Assembly (NCBI GenBank): GCA_036003365.1
Contig: DASYSL010000159.1
Location: forward strand, 1-9,746
DNA: 9,746 nucleotides
From: DASYSL01 sp036003365
GTDB lineage: Bacteria > Eisenbacteria > RBG-16-71-46 > DASYSL01
Reading direction: 5' to 3'
Shown here: positions 7,101-9,746 of the stretch, piece after piece
How the letters are laid out: the number at the start of each line of letters is the position of its first letter
Numbering within the stretch: the stretch's first letter is position 1
Notes under the pieces: generated by a model
What the model was told of the DNA's origin: nothing
Database searches by the model: none
Seen by the model: the letters and a program-made list of their open reading frames with translations, nothing else
Translations under genes and position numbers: made by a program

Positions 7101-9746
7101 GCGTGAAGCTGCACATCGACGTGGGACTGGTCAGCGAGGACGCGCAGCTCGCGCCCGACGAGCCGCCCAATGGCAAGCTCGACACCGAGGACAAGACCGC
7201 GGACAACCAGCTGACGCCGGACGAGGACACAGGCATCGATGCCATCTCGGACCCGGCCGAGACCACGCAGGCCGATCCCACGGCGCACATCAACGCCTCG
7301 TCCTCGGATCCGCACGGCGACGACTGGCGGCCGCCCAACACCGGCGACGACAAGGACAAGTACGTCGAGAGCGACCCGCGGCGCTGGCGCTTCAACAACG
7401 GCACGGAAAAAAACCAGCAGTACCGCGGTATTCCCGACACCGAGGATCTGGACCAGAACGGCAACCTGGGCACGACCAACAGCTACCTGCGCTACACCAT
7501 CGATCTCGGCGACACCATCTATCTCGACACCGACGTCTACGAGAAGTACTCGGGCAATCCGTCCGTGCCGGGGGAGAACCAGCCGCGGCCGGACAACGGC
7601 TGGCGCCGCTTCCTCGTCCCGCTGGCCGATCCCCGAGCCGAGAATCATGGACTGGCCGATATCCGCAACGTGAAATACGTCCGCGTGTGGCTCGAGGGCG
7701 TGGCCGACCAGGACCTGCCGGCGTACTCGCCGGATCCGCAGGTGCCGACCCGCCCGCTCCTCCAGTTCGGGCAGATCGAGATCGTCGGCAACCGCTGGGT
7801 CGCCAACCCGGTCGACTCGACGGCGCAGCAGTTCGGCGAGGACATCGTGGTGCGCACGGTCAACAACCGCGAGGATGCCGCCGTCTACGAGCCGCCGTTC
7901 ACGCCGCCGTCGCAGACCCAGGGCGGCTCGGAAGTGCAGCAGCAGGAGCAATCGTTGGCCCTGCGCGCCACGCACATCGTCCCCGGCGGCGAGGTGAGCG
8001 CCTACCGCCCGACGACCCTGCCCGAGGACTACTCGCGCTACCGGGCGCTGCGTTTCTACGCCGCGGCGCTCGACTTCGTGCCTCAGGACTCGCTGCGCTT
8101 CTTCGTGCGCTTCATCTCCGACGCCGGCAACGACCTGCGCAACTACTACGAGTACTCGGCGCCCTTGCCGCCGACGGTGCCGCTGGGCTCGAAGCCGATT
8201 CCCTGGCAGACCTACGACCTCGATCTCACCGCGTTTTCCAACCTCAAGATCGGTTTGTCGGCCGACTCGCTGACGGCGGAGAACGAGCGCCAGGGCATTC
8301 ACGGCTTGGAGAAATTCAGCCTGGTGGGGCGGCCTTCCTTCACGCGCGTGCAGCGCGTGGTCATGGGCCTCAAGAGCGCGCGCGCCGCGCCCGACTCCGT
8401 CTCCCGCGATTCAGCCTATCTGGTCGGCCGCTCGGGCGCGGGCGAGCTGTGGATCGACGAATTGCGAGCCGTGGACGTGGACCGTGACCACGGCTCGGCG
8501 CAGCGCGTGAGCCTGCTCACCAACTTCGCCGATCTTCTGTCGCTCAACATGTCGCTCGACCACCAGGACGCGAACTTCCAGCGCCTCGGACAGGACCGCG
8601 GCTCGGGCAGCGACTTCCGCAATCTGCGCGTCTCGGGGACCTTGGCCTTGGACCGCTTCATGCGCGGCCAGGGCTTCGCCATCCCGGTCTCGTTCGACTT
8701 CCTGAACGGGCGCAGCCTGCCGCTCTTCCGCACCGGGCAGGACATCCGCCTGATCGGCGCCGATGCCCAGGAGCAGCGCACGACGCAGTGGGCGCGCAAC
8801 CTGAACGTCAGCTTCTCGCACACCGGCTCGCGCAGCTTCTTGCTCAAGAACACGCTCGACGGACTGTCGTTGCGCTACTCGATGGCGGACGCCAACAACT
8901 TCGCGCCCACGTCCGCCGACACCGCGCGCACGCTGAGCGGGAGCGCGCAGTACGTGCTCCAGCCGAGGGAATGGTTCTCCATCCCGCTTCCCTTCGGGAA
9001 GAAGAGCCGCTTCTACCCGCTCCCGGCCTCGCTGCAGGGCCGCTTCGACATGACGACGCGGCGCAGCATCCAGTACGACCGCTTCGACAACGGCACCCAG
9101 ATCACGCGCAACGGCCAGCTCTACTCCAAGGACGAGCTGTACACATTCTCGGGCGCGTGGCGCTTTCTCGATCCGCTCGGCTTCTCGTTCAACAGCGTGC
9201 GCAATGCCAACCTGCCGGGGATCACGCCGGCGCGCGTCGCCGGCATCAACATCGGGAGTCAAACGGCGTACAGCCACCGCTTCGACGTGCGCTGGCCGTT
9301 CCACTTTGGTCCCTGGCTCTCGCCTGACATCGACGGCAGCACGTCGTACGGCGAGCTGCGCGGGCCGGAGCTCTCGCCGGATCTCTCGCTGGCGTCGTTC
9401 ACCAACGCCTCCAACGTCAACTTCCGCTACATCCTGCCGCTCACGCGGCTGAATCATCCCGGGGCGCGCCGCGACACCACGGGGCTGAACCTGCCGTTCG
9501 GCTACTTGCTTTCGCGCCTCGGCGACGTCACGGCGCGCTTCACCGTGACCCGCAACACGGCCTACGGCCGCCTCACGGGCGCGCCCTCTCCGCTCTACAA
9601 GCTGGGCATCGACCGCGAGCCGGGATTCGGCGCCCCGGGCGAGACGCCGAGCGTGCTCGCCAACTCGCAGTCCTCGGAGAACACGAACCTCGCGCAGGTG
9701 CGCGAGGTGTCGACGCAGACCGTTCTGTGGCCGGGCTCGAGCGCGC
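4148..9746 (+). CDS. sprA: SprA/Sov-family outer-membrane translocon (type IX secretion pore), 3' end beyond the window
   Basis: The frame is open from 4148 to the right edge (1866 codons). It encodes a giant outer-membrane beta-barrel that in Bacteroidota forms the T9SS export channel; known members are about 2400 residues, so roughly the last fifth is probably missing. The signal peptide is 1-28 (cleavage ARA|Q). A Pro- and Trp-rich stretch (30-90) precedes SprA hallmarks: LNVSGSERLALSG (205-217), NINVTGTLGDKVAVDV (245-260) and LDLGNTNLSLP (289-299), FVSDINTISVFID (386-398), RIFGTFNRLTPIKDYSV (428-444), VYLDDFEGA (853-861), the acidic DEDTGIDAISD (1025-1035), and IPDTEDLDQNGNLG (1095-1108). 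Alternating, aromatic-ended strands follow to the edge, consistent with the C-terminal barrel. The start is the ATG at 4148, with GGAAAA at 4140-4145 before it and the signal peptide directly after. I sampled codons across the gene and found no frameshift. Whether it serves protein secretion here depends on partners (PorV, GldKLMN/PorKLMN) not in this window. Confidence 0.93.
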   Translation, partial: MRPSRRLTPWTPILWLVVLVLPAAEARAQSAIAPPYWMPQAPPASSVPTPTQPIPPFSPPPSQTQAGASNSPYLGWTPWIPMGWFPPYAMKGDLFGNDNNTSLLQPQIDARTVQVSVDPDKGTITSSLSAADVPLGPLRTETIEDYASRMLATGMRQEWVNQSLQRINQVPTDIAANTRPGMSIALPIELPKVARSFLGDAPPALNVSGSERLALSGTSNWTNQASSFGRKPSLFPQLDMQQDLNINVTGTLGDKVAVDVTQFSGVQSPLSNRIALRFKGDEDQVIQALDLGNTNLSLPNTQYVSYSGRNDGLFGIMSDLRVGGTDVSVIASKQEARSERSQFTGSTQYRSVSIEDWQYIPRTYYLVQQPDSMVDANGDLRADAPFVSDINTISVFIDDRSSENLTNKVPGYAEVADPRPGSPPDSIRIFGTFNRLTPIKDYSVRRDLFGDHFPVLVLQTAVPEGAVMAVAYNDTRGPVGVVSGDTLRLKLIKDAFNELPGDSTNAARYAERGGLAQTREYELMNFYDLGGKDIDPGKAVIQVRRNSGGGSRDYLESFPDPLTGNNINYLEITGVDLLTQTQGGTPQPGHDGQVDRFADYSFVDWHNGILYFPDLRPFAPRLDRPGDKYFFKTRVAPYSIADRRRTLTFDTGQPLEIQAADAPYMLRTQQDRQDANTFYIYAELASTGGNNVLYLRNTPIVEGSEIVTVNGETLTREQDYRINYQTGEVDLLSDKARSGGTNLNIDYSYAPLFSQASRTLVGSAVKLLDTPTYSLGSAFIYESRGLQEQRPRLGEEPTRTLIGDLNGAIDLKPRAMTALVNYLPFYKSHEPSRLTLTAEGGQSIPNPNTKNEVYLDDFEGARSSSDLSMDARSWFPCAPPFVSAGAFEDSVSKFRDNAQLLWFNPFNVVQQRDLHPNLTRAEDSQASVTVMSWWVPQPWSGSTKDSMWFGLTQPLDKDGVDLSRSQFIDIWLNDFRDFNVVRHKGVKLHIDVGLVSEDAQLAPDEPPNGKLDTEDKTADNQLTPDEDTGIDAISDPAETTQADPTAHINASSSDPHGDDWRPPNTGDDKDKYVESDPRRWRFNNGTEKNQQYRGIPDTEDLDQNGNLGTTNSYLRYTIDLGDTIYLDTDVYEKYSGNPSVPGENQPRPDNGWRRFLVPLADPRAENHGLADIRNVKYVRVWLEGVADQDLPAYSPDPQVPTRPLLQFGQIEIVGNRWVANPVDSTAQQFGEDIVVRTVNNREDAAVYEPPFTPPSQTQGGSEVQQQEQSLALRATHIVPGGEVSAYRPTTLPEDYSRYRALRFYAAALDFVPQDSLRFFVRFISDAGNDLRNYYEYSAPLPPTVPLGSKPIPWQTYDLDLTAFSNLKIGLSADSLTAENERQGIHGLEKFSLVGRPSFTRVQRVVMGLKSARAAPDSVSRDSAYLVGRSGAGELWIDELRAVDVDRDHGSAQRVSLLTNFADLLSLNMSLDHQDANFQRLGQDRGSGSDFRNLRVSGTLALDRFMRGQGFAIPVSFDFLNGRSLPLFRTGQDIRLIGADAQEQRTTQWARNLNVSFSHTGSRSFLLKNTLDGLSLRYSMADANNFAPTSADTARTLSGSAQYVLQPREWFSIPLPFGKKSRFYPLPASLQGRFDMTTRRSIQYDRFDNGTQITRNGQLYSKDELYTFSGAWRFLDPLGFSFNSVRNANLPGITPARVAGINIGSQTAYSHRFDVRWPFHFGPWLSPDIDGSTSYGELRGPELSPDLSLASFTNASNVNFRYILPLTRLNHPGARRDTTGLNLPFGYLLSRLGDVTARFTVTRNTAYGRLTGAPSPLYKLGIDREPGFGAPGETPSVLANSQSSENTNLAQVREVSTQTVLWPGSSA

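Noticed and set aside
6629..8302. Long antisense open frame of 557 codons opposite the SprA-like gene
   Set aside because: It is the mirror of a GC-biased coding frame, with low-complexity Arg/Val/Gly/Leu composition, no recognisable domain, and complete overlap with well-conserved SprA sequence.
6766..8487. Long plus-strand open frame of 573 codons in the -1 frame of the SprA-like gene
   Set aside because: Its Arg/Ala/Gly-rich composition is typical of a shifted GC-rich frame, and the SprA motifs lie in the other frame over the whole stretch.

Overview
The window is GC-rich, densely coding bacterial DNA with five genes, all concerned with the cell envelope of a Gram-negative (diderm) bacterium. 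It has no RNA genes, mobile elements or CRISPR arrays that I can see. The strong third-position G/C bias opens long shadow frames throughout. An LPS-transport permease pair beside a SprA/Sov-type outer-membrane translocon points to the FCB superphylum. The high GC and the relaxed SprA sequence suggest a lineage outside classical Bacteroidota (for example Eisenbacteria, Gemmatimonadota or similar). That placement is inference, because no taxonomic marker gene is present.

Layout. Four genes run leftward (minus strand) from about 4031 to the left edge: an LptF-like permease (2646-4031), an LptG-like permease (1552-2649, overlapping lptF by 4 bases), a secreted protein with two carboxypeptidase-regulatory-like beta-sandwich domains (519-1481), and a TonB-dependent receptor cut by the left edge (1-522, overlapping the previous gene by 4 bases). 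Only 70 bases with no evident terminator separate lptG from the beta-sandwich gene, so all four may share a transcript. One very large gene runs rightward from 4148 and is cut by the right edge (at least 1866 codons). It encodes the SprA/Sov family protein, which in Bacteroidota is the outer-membrane pore of the type IX secretion system. A 116-base divergent region (4032-4147) separates the two transcription units.

How the genes fit together. LptF and LptG are the inner-membrane half of the machine that extracts LPS and sends it to the outer membrane. SprA would be a giant outer-membrane beta-barrel that exports folded proteins, some of which are anchored to LPS in Bacteroidota. The TonB-dependent receptor would import a ligand across the same membrane, probably helped by the secreted beta-sandwich protein encoded just upstream and translationally coupled to it. 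The most notable element is the SprA homolog. The most system-like novelty is the coupled pair of beta-sandwich protein and receptor, which looks like a split version of the fused carboxypeptidase-like domain and receptor arrangement of SusC-type transporters.
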